DNA from: Candidatus Latescibacterota bacterium
Lineage (GTDB): Bacteria > Latescibacterota > Latescibacteria > Latescibacterales > Latescibacteraceae
Length of the DNA: 7,333 nt
Reading direction: 5' to 3'
NCBI GenBank assembly: GCA_018656855.1
Contig: JABHYP010000377.1
Location: 1-7,333, forward strand
Part shown: positions 6,706 to 7,333 of the stretch, piece by piece
Layout of the letters: each line of letters begins with the position of its first letter
Position numbering within the stretch: the first letter of the stretch is position 1
Notes under the pieces: model-generated
The model's input: the letters and a program-made list of their open reading frames with translations, nothing else
Told to the model about the DNA's origin: nothing
Databases searched by the model: none
Position numbers and translations under genes: made by a program

Positions 6706-6738
6706 AGCACCCCATGATTTTGATATGGGGAATGTCGG
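6706..6738 (-). repeat. Right terminal inverted repeat of the IS1380-like element
   Basis: On the minus strand it begins CCGACATTCCCCATAT and ends TGCT, pairing with 6041-6073 at 22 of 33 positions. It also holds its own local hairpin, CCCCAT (6710-6715) with ATGGGG (6725-6730). That hairpin could act as a weak transcription stop at the element's end, though no clear T-run follows. Confidence 0.55.
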
Positions 6739-6841
6739 TTAATAAAAGTGACCACTGACACAGAGAGGGGACCGAGGGGTGAGTTAAGTTAATTGCCAAA
6801 AAGTTCCAACTAACGAGCTGCATCTGAAACGAAGTCCACTT

Positions 6842-7207
6842 ATGAAATCAAAAAGACAAAACAGTTCCGGGCTTGTCTATTCCACCGGGCACGGCAAGAT
6901 GTGCCCCAGGTGCGCGAACCCTGTTGATGAATGTGTGTGCTCGAATAAAGTCAGGCATGCAAAAAGTGACGGCATTGTCCGTCTCCAGCGGGAAACAAAG
7001 GGCCGCAGGGGTAAGGGTGTCACCATCATCACCGGTGTAGCGCTCGACAGCCACGAACTCAAAGACCTCGCCAAAGAGCTGAAACAGAAATGCGGCTCCG
7101 GCGGGACCGTAAAAAGTGGGACTATCGAGATTCAGGGCGACCATCGCGAAATGCTTATGGAAGAGCTGAAAGTTCGCGGTTATACTGTAAAACGCGCAGG
7201 TGGATAA
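6842..7207 (+). CDS. yciH: SUI1/eIF1-family translation initiation factor (YciH type)
   Basis: This complete 121-residue protein has the usual length for bacterial YciH. The N-terminus has LVYSTGHGKMCPRC and CVC, placing four cysteines (21, 24, 31, 33) in a likely zinc knuckle. The SUI1 domain follows (about 43-121) with DGIVRLQRETKGRRGKGVTI, the helix LKDLAKELKQKCG, GGTVKSGTIEIQGDH and the closing GYTVKRAGG. SUI1 proteins bind the small ribosomal subunit; in eukaryotes and archaea eIF1 guards start-codon choice, and YciH has been proposed to play a similar role or to limit translation in bacteria. The gene lies 103 bases beyond the IS1380-like element, with only a weak ribosome binding site before ATG 6842. 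The next gene follows after 34 bases, so the two may be cotranscribed. Confidence 0.95.
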   Translation: MKSKRQNSSGLVYSTGHGKMCPRCANPVDECVCSNKVRHAKSDGIVRLQRETKGRRGKGVTIITGVALDSHELKDLAKELKQKCGSGGTVKSGTIEIQGDHREMLMEELKVRGYTVKRAGG

Positions 7208-7228
7208 AAAACGACTTTTAGAGACTAC

Positions 7229-7234
7229 GAAAGG
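7229..7234 (+). promoter_or_regulatory. Ribosome binding site of the gene at the right edge
   Basis: GAAAGG ends 7 bases before ATG 7242, supporting that start. Confidence 0.5.
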
Positions 7235-7241
7235 CTTTATC

Positions 7242-7333
7242 ATGAACTTGAAAAATCTTATTACAATCTTCACGCTTTTCCTGCTGCTGCTAAATACTGC
7301 ATCGGCGGATGTCTCTAAAGATGAAATGGCTTC
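7242..7333 (+). CDS. Exported protein, N-terminal part only (cut by window end)
   Basis: The visible 30 codons form a standard signal peptide, MNLKNLITIFTLFLLLLNTASA, with likely cleavage after ASA (residue 22), then DVSKDEMAS. Nothing of the mature domain is in view, so the function is unknown. The gene sits 34 bases after yciH on the same strand and has its own ribosome binding site. Confidence 0.7.
   Translation, partial: MNLKNLITIFTLFLLLLNTASADVSKDEMA

Larger units (their letters stand above)
6041..6738 (+). mobile_element. Miniature, internally deleted IS1380-family element
   Basis: The limits are set by imperfect terminal inverted repeats (6041-6073 and 6706-6738, 22 of 33 positions identical, including ATTCCCC and TGCT in both). 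Inside are a promoter candidate, a good ribosome binding site, the first 111 codons of an IS1380 transposase joined to a short C-terminal-like tail, and about 210 bases of non-coding right end. Intact IS1380-family elements are about 1.6-1.7 kb with a transposase of about 420-460 residues, so roughly 1 kb is missing. The flanks, TTATAA on the left and TTAATAA on the right, are similar but not a clean target duplication. It could move only with a transposase supplied by a full-length relative. Confidence 0.65.

Noticed and set aside
6554..6706. Open stretch after the transposase stop that could be read as a coding remnant
   Set aside because: It has no plausible start or ribosome binding site and no recognisable family. 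It lies in the expected non-coding right end of the element.
6848..7273. 141-codon minus-strand frame opposite yciH
   Set aside because: It is an antisense shadow of the conserved SUI1 gene, with no family resemblance.

Overview
This window looks like a piece of a Gram-negative, probably environmental, bacterial chromosome. Several genes encode exported proteins: a lipoprotein, two signal-peptide enzymes and a further signal peptide at the right edge. The gene types (a DUF4091/GH123-like glycosidase, a sialate O-acetylesterase-type esterase, a bacterial SUI1/YciH protein and an IS1380-type element) would fit a polysaccharide-degrading member of the FCB or PVC groups or a related candidate phylum. 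The sequence alone does not settle the lineage.

Left part (1-3908, all + strand). The window opens inside a DUF4091 glycosidase-like gene that keeps the Asp-Glu pair expected of GH123-type enzymes. A short stretch follows with the remains of a secreted-protein gene (signal peptide, then an in-frame stop). Next come a small BamE/SmpA-fold lipoprotein, a complete secreted sialate O-acetylesterase with its Ser and His catalytic motifs, and a four-helix membrane protein of no family I can name. The glycosidase and the esterase suggest attack on acetylated or amino-sugar-containing glycans outside the cytoplasm. The gaps and the different base composition of the lipoprotein argue against one tight operon.

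Middle part (3909-5710). A DNA-3-methyladenine glycosylase I gene (tag) with all zinc ligands faces a convergent gene for a secreted metallo-beta-lactamase-fold hydrolase. The hydrolase has an altered metal motif (HSDGDH in place of HxHxDH).

Right part (5711-7333). A 330-base non-coding stretch with scattered ATTGCGA repeats leads into what I read as a miniature, internally deleted IS1380-family element of about 0.7 kb (6041-6738). It has imperfect 33-bp terminal inverted repeats (22/33 identical) and a good ribosome binding site. Its 121-codon frame holds the conserved transposase N-terminus, then a short tail resembling the family's C-terminus, with the whole catalytic core missing. Beyond it lie a complete SUI1/YciH-type translation factor gene with a four-cysteine N-terminal knuckle and the signal peptide of a further exported protein cut off by the window end.

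I see no CRISPR array, rRNA, tRNA, prophage or defence system. The most notable item is the miniature IS1380 derivative.
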